NCBI GenBank assembly: GCA_036925085.1 | Contig: JAUPFP010000001.1 | Coordinates: 20,051,229-20,115,228, forward strand | Length of the DNA stretch: 64,000 nt | Direction of reading: 5' to 3' | Source: Brachycybe producta | Lineage: Eukaryota; Arthropoda; Diplopoda; Playtdesmida; Andrognathidae | In this document: piece by piece, positions 48,401 to 60,405 of the stretch | How the letters are laid out: the number at the start of each line of letters is the position of its first letter | How positions within the stretch are numbered: position 1 is the first letter of the stretch | The notes under the pieces: model-generated | Seen by the model: only the letters and a program-made list of their open reading frames with translations | Told to the model about the DNA's origin: nothing | The model's database searches: none | Translations under genes and position numbers: made by a program

Positions 48401-48816
48401 TCACACTAGGCTGGTTTCCCAGCCGCTGGTTGCTGCTGGCTGGTTGTAGCGCTCTAGCAGCATAGTCTGAACTGCTACCAGCAGCTGCTTTTCCCAGCAT
48501 GCTAGTGATTTTAACAGCGGCTGGTGAAGTTGGACATGTCCAACTTTAGCAGCTACCAGCTGGTCATGTGACTCCCTTCCTGCTGCTGCCATCTAGTGTG
48601 AACTTTTTGTTGCTAGTAGTGGCACTAGTGGTAGTTGAAACTCCACTGCTTGGGTTGGTTGTTGTTAGAGTTTGTGTTTTTGCAAGACGGTGATTGGATG
48701 ACTTGCACTGCTAATACCAGCAGTGACTGGACAAGTGTGAACCCAAAGCAGCTGCTGCTTGCTGTTGCTGCTAATAGCCAGCAGCAACCAGCAGCTTGTT
48801 AACCAGCCTAGTGTGA
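48401..48816. mobile_element. MITE, TIR family CACACTAGGCTG (second copy)
   Basis: Inverted relative to 1101-1518. Ends TCACACTAGGCTGGTT and AACCAGCCTAGTGTGA. Sits inside a stretch with a TATA-like 'gggtatataagcc' upstream and 'aaaataaactg' downstream, which may be an old LTR. Confidence 0.65.
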
Positions 48817-50300
48817 CTGCCACTTTAGAGAGAAAATAAACTGCTACTATGCACAAAAAGTTGTCGAAAATCTTTATTTTAATTTGACAAAGTCGAACCA
48901 AGTACTTAACGTTTTTCCTCATCTAGCATCACCAATCCAGGTGAAAACCTGGGTCACCAATACTAGATGAGACCTGGACAAACCACACGACCTATCAGCC
49001 TTTAATCAGGTGCAAGCCTGAGGAGTAGCTAACAGCAAAAAAATCCTTTAAATTGTAAGAGTTTGTACTAACGGAACTTGTGAGAAACTAAAAAGGGACT
49101 CGTTTGTTTCCTTCCTCCCGAACCAAATAGAATAAGTTGACTAACCAACTACTGTTGGTCCGCTTGATGAGCAAAACCGAAACCGCGGAGTCAATTCTAT
49201 TCCCCCTTGGAAAGTGGTTCTTACAATAGATTAAGTGACAAATGCTTTCAACAGTTATTACTCCTCAAGACATACTGTTTAAGATGAAGTAAATATTTTA
49301 GTATTTTAAATACTTTTTTGAAAGTGCATGTATTTTGTATTTTAAATAAAAGTAAACATTTGTATTTTGTATTTTAATTTAAATACATTTTCATTAAACT
49401 ATTTTGTATTTTATTTAAAATACTTTTTAAAAGTATTTTCCCCAACGCTGATAAATATATGCCCCGTAATAATATATTAAATGAAATGTGTTTGAGCCAA
49501 TATATAATGGAAATAAAACAAATAATTATTTTCAAATAATAACAAATAATTTTATTTTTATAAAAGCTTGTAAATTAAATAATTTTAGTATGAAACAGTC
49601 ACTTAAGCTGATAGTTTGTAACAAACTTTCAATTGCAACAATTTTGCAAAAACACTTAAGTGTGATGATATCAGTAAAAATAAATAAAGTGTTTTATAGA
49701 AGTTTTAAAATCATTTTTCCTTCTTTATATAACATGTAATTATAAGTAAATAATGTTAGACAAGGAAATTCTACAAGATTTAAAAACTTTTCTCAAACAC
49801 TTAAAACTGCTTTTGAAAACAGCTCAAAAATTACTGTTGCTCAACAGTAATTTACCAAAAAACAAACAATTTTCTTAAGATAATGACAAGTGAATCCCCC
49901 CCCCATTTTTATGTTACTTACCAAAACATGTTTTGTCCTTTTAAATCGTGTGACAATTTTTCTTGTAGTTGCAAAATGGAATCGGAAAAACGGTCACTCG
50001 TTTTTTTTAGTTAAACATAATTTTCAATATATTTGTGTAACAAATCCTGTTTCATTTGCTACTTTTTTTTTCTCGTTAATCCGTTTTCTAACCACCTTCT
50101 GGAACACACGTGCTTATATTATAATATTCATAATTCCATTTAAATAATATGAAACTTGCCAATTCTACATGTGGTCTTGTTAATAATACAGTATATATAA
50201 AAAAACACTTGATGACAATTTCTTTTCATGAAAACTTCATGATGCCATTTTACGCGGAAATCTAACAACGGGGGGGGGGGGGGGGGGAAGATCTAAACGT
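48817..50300. other. Intergenic repeats, mostly unassigned
   Basis: 48830-49225 has the look of a degenerate LTR remnant (ends in 'ggttcttaca') but no target duplication. 49270-49445 is a repeat of 'agtattttaaatac' and 'tgtattttgtatttta' units. The rest is AT-rich; a G run lies at 50271-50287. Confidence 0.4.
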
Positions 50301-50382
50301 ATTAAGGTGGCTGAATAGATATTTATTTGCTTTTGTCTCACTAGATGGCAGCTAGGTTTGTTTGTGGCAGGCACAAATTTAC

Positions 50383-50511
50383 ACAGGCAGTTAGAAATAG
50401 GAGAGAATTTCAGTTGGCTCCGCCCTTGTTATGACGACCGGCAACTTCTAATTAGTTTGTTGTATGGTTCGACGTTGAAAAGGGCGGAGCATGTGACATC
50501 AGACTACATTG
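50383..50511. mobile_element. MITE, 9-bp-TSD family, 3' half missing
   Basis: Starts ACAGGCAGTTAGAAATAGG and follows the family to 'catcagactacat', then stops where an LTR-like sequence (TGTAACGAACC) begins. Confidence 0.7.
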
Positions 50512-51225
50512 TAACGAACCACCTTGTGGTGGATAAAATATACCAAAAAGCGGTTGGCTAAGCTGCTTATTTTATCCTGGTTCGAGAGGAAGGGAACAAA
50601 TTAATCCCTTTTCCTATTCCTCACAAGTTCTTCCTTGTTGAACTTTTACAGAAAAAATGGATCTTTTAGCTGTCTGCTACCCCTCGAGCTTTCGCCCGTT
50701 AAAAGCTAGTTGATCGTGTTGTCCCTTGAAGTTGCATCTAGAAGTATTAATCCGTGTTTTCACCCGGATTGGTAATTCGAGATGAAGACGTTGTTAGAAC
50801 TTTCGTTCTCTCCAATAAGTATAAAGAATAAGACTTGGCAATTTTAAGCATACCATTCATTTATTTACAATTACATTCACTGGAATCTTTGCCAGATCGG
50901 ACATAGATTCACTGTTCACAGAATCTCTGCATTACATAAAAATACACGGCCTTTTATACCCAAAAAGAGGATACTGAGAACACTTTCTCAGTATTCTCTG
51001 ATTGGGCACAATCAAAATCAAAAACCAAACTGGCCAATCAATGTGATTGACCAGTGGTCAACAAAATATAGAAAAATGACTCATTCTAATTAAAGACCAA
51101 TAGAAAACTTTTAGCATTATCAAAAACAATTCGGGTTATTTGTCATTTTTATGTGTAAGTTTATGTGCCCAAAAATTATATATATGAAAATTTTATGACC
51201 TGATTGGCACCCCGGGAAATGGAAA
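50510..51225 (-). mobile_element. LTR-like sequence, probably a truncated solo LTR
   Basis: Begins TGTAACGAACCACC, the same opening as the gypsy LTR (TGTAACGACCC), and has a similar layout, including 'catttatttaca' near 50856. No matching ...CA end with a target duplication was found, and the rest of the interrupted MITE does not reappear, so the right limit is uncertain. Confidence 0.45.
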
Positions 51226-51466
51226 AGCACAAGGATTGAAAATTTTTAAAATTAAAAAAAATGTGTCAAAAACCAAAGGCTTATTTAAAAAAAACGACCA
51301 AAAGTCGAAGAAATATTTAAATGATCTAAAAATGCCTCAGAAGTGCTCAACTGGCTCCAGAATTCCTCTAAAACTTGGAAAAAAGTACAAAGATTCAAAA
51401 ACCAAGACTATATAGTTTTTGGCTTTTTTTTTTCAAAAAAACGGCCAAAAGTCGAAAAATATTTAA

Positions 51467-52172
51467 GAGCCTAGATCCATGTCCATCTTGTTGTTTTGAG
51501 CAGACGACAACGAGACAAATAAGTGTTATTATATGGTGTTACTAAAACTGCAAGAAATCGCTTGACAATCGCTTAATTAAAATACAGTAAAGTGCAAAAT
51601 GCAATAAAAAGTATTGTTCTTCATGTGCTCGAATTATATAATTTTTGAAAAGTTCCTTCTGTTTTTAAACAAAGTTCAAAATCTTTCGTTTTTTAACCCC
51701 ATGTTAAATCCCATTGGCCCCAAAACCATCCCACAAACATTTGAAAAACTCCCATTAAAAATGACTTAGAACAATAACAAAATAATTAGCATATACATTC
51801 ATGTATTTTCTTCACGATATTTCCTTTTTATAAATTTTGAAAAGGTCCTTCTATTTTTTTTAATAACGTTTAAAATAGTACGTTTTTTAACTCCATGTTA
51901 ATTACCATAGGGCCAAAAAACCGTTCCACAAACATTTGAAGAACTCCAATTAAAAACGACTCAGAACAATCACATAATAATTAGCACGTGCATTAATCTA
52001 TTGGCTTCACGATGTTTCCTTTTTATAAGATTAGCACGCGAAATTATTTTTATATTAATTATTGTGTGACTTCAAACCGGGAGAAAAAACGTTAAAAAAA
52101 CGTTTTTCAATCAACAACGATCGCAGCGCCTAACTTCGGAGAAATTTTGAAATAAACGCTATATCTAGGCTC
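51467..52172. mobile_element. TTAA-family A element, complete copy
   Basis: Ends GAGCCTAGATCC and ATATCTAGGCTC with TTAA on both sides (51463-51466, 52173-52176); 706 bp, non-coding. Inserted next to a short direct repeat ('aaaaacggccaaaagtcg'). Confidence 0.85.
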
Positions 52173-52666
52173 TTAAATGATCTAAAAGCTCTAAAAAATG
52201 CATCTGGAGTGCTCAAACCAATAAGATTGAGGTATATCTAGGCTCCTAGACTGGGTTTCTAACATAGTAATTAAACCCTGTTTTGATGAGTATCAACTGA
52301 ACGGGATTTTTCTTACTTTGAAGGAAGTTCAAGTTTAATTTCAAGTGCCAAGTTTTCTTCAATTTGTAGCTTATAACGACACAGTGACAAGATGAGAAAT
52401 GAGTCCTTGAGGTATTCGAGCTTATGTTTCTATCAAATGTAGTTGCTTTAAAAAAAAAGTAGCCTAAATATTGTACTCAACTTTCATATATAATTTTGAA
52501 ACTTTATAAAAAAAAATGACCTGTATAGAGGATACATAGAACCGATGCTTGAAACCGATGCCAAAACTTTTAAATATAAAAAGTACGATACATGATTAAA
52601 AACAAGGAAAATTATTTCATTTTAATTTCAAGAACTAGGTTTACAAATCATAGGAAAAACGCAAAA

Positions 52667-55600
52667 ATGAATTTTCAGTTATGGACAACTGTTTTTGGAA
52701 TTGCTTTAATGCTTGTTTTAGGTGTTGTAATTCAATGGTTGCTCAACTGGAGGAAATTTATTTTAAAAGTCAATAAGTTGCCTGGAAAGAAAACTTCAAA
52801 GTGTTATTGGATTTTGGGAAATCTATTCGATGTTGTTGGTCCTAGACAAGGTGATGATATATTTTTGATGATTTGAACAAAGGAATTTTAAATTTGCGTG
52901 GTTTGCGTTAATTGGTTACTTTGACATTGCATTTCTTATGCTGCTTTTGAATGAAATTGGCCTTCTGCCATAGGCCTTGTGGGCTGCTTACAGAGCAATC
53001 AGTCAATTTAATTAATTCCAAATGAGGCAAACTAATATTTCGCGTATAATTTTTGATTTAAAGATGGTTCATGACCAGCTAGCTAATTTCTGGAGCAAAA
53101 TTAAAAGAAACTAGACAAGTGTTTTAGAAACTAGAAGGGTAGTTCAATTATTTAAGGGTATCTTCGTGTTGATATCTTTTAAAATAAACTTTTTACAGAC
53201 AAAAATTTAAAAAAAAAATGTCGTCTGCTTAAAGTTGGGTCATTTTCAAGTTCGCGTGAAATGCTTATTTTGAAATATATAAAGATGGGAATATCTTTCA
53301 GTTACTCTTCTAGTTTCTAAAACACATTCAAGTTTCTATTCAATTTGTACCTGAAAGTCATAATAATTAGAGTTTGCGAGGCGTTTTCACTGAATAATTT
53401 GAATGATTGTGTAAAATAAAATTTCAGACATATTTTTCTACAAAATTTTATTGTTGTTCAATTAGTGGTTTCAGTAAATTTAAACATAATTTGTAATATT
53501 AGCCACTATTTTTTAAATAGCATCTTAATGAATTTTAATTACAAATATTTGTAAATGTAATTTCTGCATTATTTTTTCATTTTTTCAGAATTATTATCGA
53601 AAGTTCTTTCTCATATAAACAAATTCATTGAATATCCTGTTGTTCTTCTGTGGTTTGTTTTGGAACCTAGAGTTATCCTCACAAAAGCTGAAGCCATCGA
53701 AGTATATTTGTATAAAAACCACCAAGCTTGGTTCACACATACGAAATTCTATATAGGAAATCAAAATAGAAAATGCAAATCTCAATTCCAGATTTTTTAC
53801 CAGAAACTTTTTTTACCAAGATTTTATTTTTTCCCAATTTATTCAAAAAAAAAAATTCCAAATTTTTTTAACAATTAGTTACTGTAGCCTCATACATTGT
53901 ACAGTGTACACACATGAGTTAAATGATTTCAAATTAAATGTGTTTAGGTGAATTATACGGAATCCAGTTAAGGACATGAACCAATTAAAATTGACTTTTG
54001 TCAATAGTTTATATATTATATTTTAGTATTAACTCAATTATTTTCAGATTATTAACTGAAGAAATTGGATTCGACATATTGTTTGTTTGCCCTTCACAGG
54101 GCTCTGTAGAACGCATTTATTATTTAAATTATCAGAGTTGTCTTGGCCACACGAAAATGGGGAAATTCTCAGATTAATATCAGACTGATATTTTTAAGAG
54201 GCCCAAATGACATATTTAGACTGTTGATTAGGGCAAATGTCCCTTTAGAGCGAGTGGTTTTAGGCAAATGTCCTTTTAGGGCACATGTCTATTTAGTGCA
54301 AATGGTTTTAGGGCAAATTTCCCTTTAGGGCAAATGATTTAGGGAAGTGTCTATAGGGTAAATGGCTTTTTGGCAAATGTCCTTTTAGTGCAAATTGTTT
54401 TTGGGCAAATGTCCCTTTAGGGTAAATAATTTTCGGGCAAGTTTCTATAGGGCAATGTCTTTTTAGTGCAGATGGTTTTAGGGCAAATGTTTCTTTAGGA
54501 CAAATGATTTTAGTGCAAGTGTCTATATGGCAATTGGATTCACGGTAACTGTTTGTAGAGCAAATGTCTTTAGGACAAGATTGTTTGATTTTCTTTTTTT
54601 CTCAATGGAATTCTGCATGTGTGTCCCTGGCTATATTTTTGTTTAAAAAAAATCTTATAATGAGAACCATTTTATTAATTTTTCTTTACTGTAGAGTGTG
54701 TTGGGTGGTACAGAAAACCTCGAGAAATCGAGTTTATACCGTTATCTTCATAAATGGTTGGGTTTGGGATTGTTGACAAGGTCATTATAATTTTTTTTAT
54801 AATTATACTTGTTTTGTAATATTTTTTAATGAGTTATGTGAATCTTTGTAAATTAGTTCTGGTCAGAAATGGTTTTCGAGAAGGAAAATGTTGACACCCA
54901 GTTTTCATTTCAAAATTCTAAATGATTTCATCGAAGTCTTCAATGAACAAGCTGTGATTTTGACAAAGAAATTGCACCAACATGTTGGAAAAGAGAGTTT
55001 TGATATTTATCCTTACATATCCTTGTGTACATTGGATATCATTTGTGGTATTTGCTGCTAGGATCACTCAGAAAGTTTTGTCTAACATTTTTTTTTAAAT
55101 TTGCCAAAAAATGATTGGAAAGAGCTGAAATTTGGCCTGGGAATAATTTCTATGTTGTCTACATCTTTTTCTACTGATTTTAGTAACATGATAGCAACGG
55201 CCCACGTTCCTTATTGGTAGAAACACCCTGGAGGCCGAGGCCTCGTTTCAGAAAAAGTTATAAAACTATGATAATCATACCTTATGATGTGACTGCTTGT
55301 GCACTATTATTTTATGACTGTGATAGTATTCTGTTGTGACGTTGCTGGCCCTTTGGCGCTGCCGTTTCTCGAACTTCTTTGACGTTGTTCAATAACCGGT
55401 GGTGCCGGGGTCGACTCTGTTGTCGACTGCTGCGGGCCAGCCTCTTTTGTACCTCTGGGGGTTGGTTTTACCGGGCGCGACATTTACTTGCCTTGCCTGG
55501 TACGGCCCACAAAAAGACCGTCTTTCCTAGAGATCTTTGGATATAGGGCTTGACGATGCCGAAGTCACTCTAGTCCTTTTCGTTGAGTTGCTGGAGGCTC

Positions 55601-58600
55601 CAGGCAGAGGGACTCAGGCTGTGTCTGAGTGCCTTCTGCTGGATACCCCTCTATTGGTAGGAGTACAGAAACCCAATGAATTCTACACACAGGACCTTTT
55701 AGGTTGAATAAAATATACTCTTTTACTTCAATTACTATAATCAACATAACAAGATTGTGTACAGTTCTTTACATAAAACTCTCTTCTTTTTAGAGTTTAC
55801 TTCAACTTCTCTAAGTCTCGAACTCTCACTCTAAAGAAAGACTTACTTGTTTCAACTCTATCCTCTGACTGTCCTCACACTCAAGTCTCAAGCTCACTTG
55901 TCCGGTCTCCTGGGAGGGCAAATGTCACCTCAGGGCTTAATGATTGACCAACTGGGCCAATCATTGCCCTGGGCCGGGGATACTAAATTATAAGGACAAG
56001 TATTTTTGGGACTTATTCCCAATTTTTCTCACGGTCCGACTTGGTTCCACGAATTCACTAGAATTCAGGCCACCCAAGTCTGAACATCTGTGCACCAAGG
56101 GGTGCCATACTGTCAAGACTGAATTTTGACTAAAGTGTTTCACCTTCTGTTTCTACAGGGTGTCACACTGTACATCAATTCAAAATGGTAGTCATATGAC
56201 AATATTTGCCATAATAACATTTTGTAATTTGCTGTTATGACCGTTACATAGTTATGAGCTAGATGTGACATTTTAGTGTCATATCTGACAGTCTTAGTTT
56301 TTTTTTTATAATGAGGCTCCAGGTGTCTTTGAGAACCAGCTTCACCTCCTTGATGTGGTGAACATGTGGCCCCTAGAAACACCAGAGAACTTTAACTAAG
56401 AAAGATTATGGCACTTATTGCAACAGGTTTTCAAAAACAAAAAACCTGTAAGAAAGGATGGCGACAATTCGACAATTGTAAATTTAAAAAAAATGTGACA
56501 ATCTTTGCCTTATATTTATATAAGTCAGTGACCGATAATGTTATAAAATGACAAAACTTTGCTAACTTTTAATTTATTTTAATAGAAACTGCAATGAGTA
56601 GAAGTATAAATGCTCAAGGTGACAGTGAATCCGAGTATGTTAAAGCAGTTAACGGGTAAGCAGGTTATTAGTAGAGAGCGGATTTATATGCAAAATAAAC
56701 TTTCGGAATAGGAATACAATTATTCATTAAAAAGAATTAGGGATGGGACATTCTAATCCTCGAATCCCGCAAATCTTGAAAAATATTCGAGAATCGAAAA
56801 CTCGAATCTTCGCGCTTTTTGAATCTTTCAAATCTTTCAAATCCTAACCTTAAAAAAAATGTTAAAAACTTTGGTGAAATTAGTTTTAACTCCATTGACG
56901 TTCACAATAGAAGCGTTCACTAACAAAAAAAACCCAGGCGATTGTTGCATTTTCGGTGGTATCCGGATCACCAATATCATCTTCCGGCGACCTTGAGTAC
57001 CACACTGTGTTTTTTTATTATTAATAATTTAATATTTAATATTATTTCATTTATTTGTATCTTCTTAATGAATAATATAGGATTTTTATATGAAGAATTT
57101 GGGAGATTCGAGAACCTTTTGAGATTCGGATTCGAGAAAATTTAGGATTCGTCCCACCTCTAGAGAGTCTAGAAAATATACTTTTAAAACCCTTTTTTTG
57201 TAGGGCCTACAATCCCACAGGCAGTTAGAAATAGGTCAGAACTTCAGTTGGCTCCGCCCTTGTTATGACGACTGGCAACAAGGTCGGTGCCAACTGAAGT
57301 TCTGACCTATTTCTAACTGCCTGTTACAATCCCTACATAAAGTCAACTTAATTTCATCTATAAATTATAATAACAAAAACATAAATTTCAAACTGTAAAG
57401 CCTGGTCTAGACTAGAACAGACCAACGAACCCAACACTGTTCGCGAACAGTGTTGACATGGTTTAGCATTTCTCTGTAACAAAATGTGTTTGTTGTTCCG
57501 TTCGGCTCCGATCCACCAGTTATTGTCCATCACATCAAAGTATGTTCGTGTTTGAGCCAGGAGTACTTTCGACATCTCAGCGAATATTTCTCCTAACATC
57601 CATTCATTTGGTGGTTCTGACAGCTGCAGAGGGAACACGTTGCAAACATGTTCGCAAACATGGTTTGTTTAAGTTTGGACACCCCGGCCATTTTGAACAG
57701 AATAACGAACATGTTTTTTGGAAATGTTCGCGAACAGTGTTCGGTTCTAGTCGGGAGACTCTAGACCCGGTTTAAAAAAGGTTAAAAAAAAATACTTTTA
57801 ATGAAAACCTTTGGATACCACGAAATATATTTTTGGTCCTTGCCTTTAGAAGAGCATCTAAATTATTTCTTTTAAAAACAGATTCTTTTAACGCGAAAAA
57901 GAAATATTCTGGTCCTTTTCTTTCATTTTTTTTGTATTAAACTGTTTCCACTGTAATTTTACAGAATACCACCCCCAGGTAGCAAGCATATATTGGGAAA
58001 ATGTTTTGAAAATTGTTTGAAATGGTTGTATATTGGTTTGGTTGGGTATCCAACCTTTAGCCAACTGTAGAAAGACATTGGTCTAAATGTTGGATAAACC
58101 ACGATAGTCTATCCCATAAAAACTGACTAATTTTCAACTTTGGAACAACTCAAAACCATCTTTTAAAACGGCTAATTTACGGTGCTTCCAACAAATATCC
58201 AAAGACGAAGGAAAGACTATTGAAATTTGGTTGGATATCCAACGCTTTTCCAACTGTCTGAAACATGGTGGCCAACAAGTCATAAGGACGGTGGACCAGG
58301 GGTGCCCACAGGGGGGTAGTCTGGTGAGCAACTCACCATTTGCCTTTTTTTTGGGGCCCCCCCCATGGGATAGACTATCGTGGTTTATCCAACATTTAGA
58401 CCAATGGTGATTGAAATTTTGTAATAAAATATTTTTATAATAATCAGAATGGGCGAAAATCCAAATTTAATATTTTATTATTTAATTTATATTTTAAAAG
58501 AAAGTATAGTGTGTTTCAGCCACTGTTATACGTCATATTATAAGTGCTGTTTTTTACGGCTCGCTGCGCTCGCCGGAATTGATAGCAAGCGTATACTATA

Positions 58601-60366
58601 AAATAATTGCTCGCTCGCTACGCTCGCCAAATAGGGAAAATGTTCATGTTTTCCAAGACTTTGTTTCAAACACATCTTACATCAATTGAAACTCATTCAC
58701 AAAACGTTTATGCAAACAATGTAAAATTCGATCATTTAAAACTGATGAAAATTTTATTTGAAAAGTTAAAAAACTCAAAGGCTTTCAGCATTTGGACCCG
58801 GGGGGGGGGGGGAGTGAATTCTCCACTGGCTTTGGTGAGGTTGGGCACCTCTTCGGTGGACAAACGGATGGTTTCCAATCATATACGAACACAATTTCCA
58901 ACTTTTCATAAACGTTGTCACAACTAAAAAATGCTACCTCGGACATTACAATTTCAGATTTGAATATAACAAACTATATATTTTTTTCAAAATCTATACT
59001 AATGAATTTTTTTTTTAAAATAGTGTATCAGAAATTGTTAATCAGCGAGGACTTCATCCGTTATTCGTATGGGACTGGTATTATTATAACTTTACCACTC
59101 TTGGAAAACTCGAAAAGAAGAATCTCAGCATAATACACGGCTTTACTAATGGCGTAAAATGAAATTTAAACGATTTCGCATATACTTTATTAGAAATTAT
59201 GAGTAACATTTTTTTCTTCCTTCTAAATATAGGTAAAACACTAAAAACTAGAGGCCAGGGATGAATCCTAAATTTTCTCGAATCCGAATCCGAATCCTAA
59301 AAGGTTTTCGAATCCTTCGAATCTTCCGAATCTCGAATCTCTCGAATCCTTCATATAAGAATCCTATATTATTCAATTATAAGATACAAAAATAAATGAA
59401 ATAATATTAAATATTAAATTATTAATAATAAAAAAACAAGTGTGGCACTCAGGAAGGAGGCCACAAGGTGATCCATTGGTGATCCGGGTACCACAGAAAT
59501 TGCAACCATCGCCGGTTTTTTTTTTGTTCGTGGACGCTTCTATTGGACGTCAATGGAGTTAAAACTAATTTTACCAAAGTTTTTAACAGTTTTTTTTAAG
59601 GTTAGGATTCGAAAGATGAAAAAAGTGCGAAGATTCGAATTTTCGAATCTCGAATATTTTTCAAGATTCGCAGGATTCGAATGTCCCATCCCTACTAAAA
59701 AGCCCAATATTTGACATATCTTTATAAGAATTTCACGATTTGTATCGAGTATATTAATGCAATCTGCTCGTTTATCTCGGTGTTTTCAAAAAAAAAATGT
59801 TCTCGTTGGACCTAATTATTTCGAAAACCTACATTTTAGTCGAATTTTGTCCGTTTTCTGCCAAATATGAAATGGAATTATCTCAAATTAGATAAAATCC
59901 TTTTTCAGTCGCATTTTTTACTACATACAGTATGTGTTACAGTTCTAAACATCAATATAAAAAAGAACTCGAAAGTGTTTTATACAGTAGAATAGTAGTG
60001 AAACTATTTAAGAGTGCACGAAGGCATAGCTGGGGGCGTAGGGTGGGGCATGTTTTCGGGCGCCATGCACAGGGAACACCAAAATGGACATCAAAATACG
60101 CTAAAATTGATCCACAAAACTACAACAATACTACAACACTTTTGGTTTAATATTTTATATTTTATATATATAATATCCCAGGTCTGTGTGGGTATCTATC
60201 TGTCTCTGAAGTAACGCTGTACAACCATTGAAGCACGTCGGAATTTATATAAATGTGAATAAATGAACGGCTTTTTTTTTCAATGTCAACTATATGTTGC
60301 ACCCTTTCCATCCAAGAACCCCATGATATTAAATTGGAGAGGGGAAAAGGTTGAAAAGTGTAGAGG

Positions 60367-60405
<39 letters not shown>

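Noticed and set aside
48270..49225. Possible full LTR around the MITE at 48401
   Set aside because: TATA-like and polyadenylation-like motifs exist, but no matching TG...CA ends with a target duplication.
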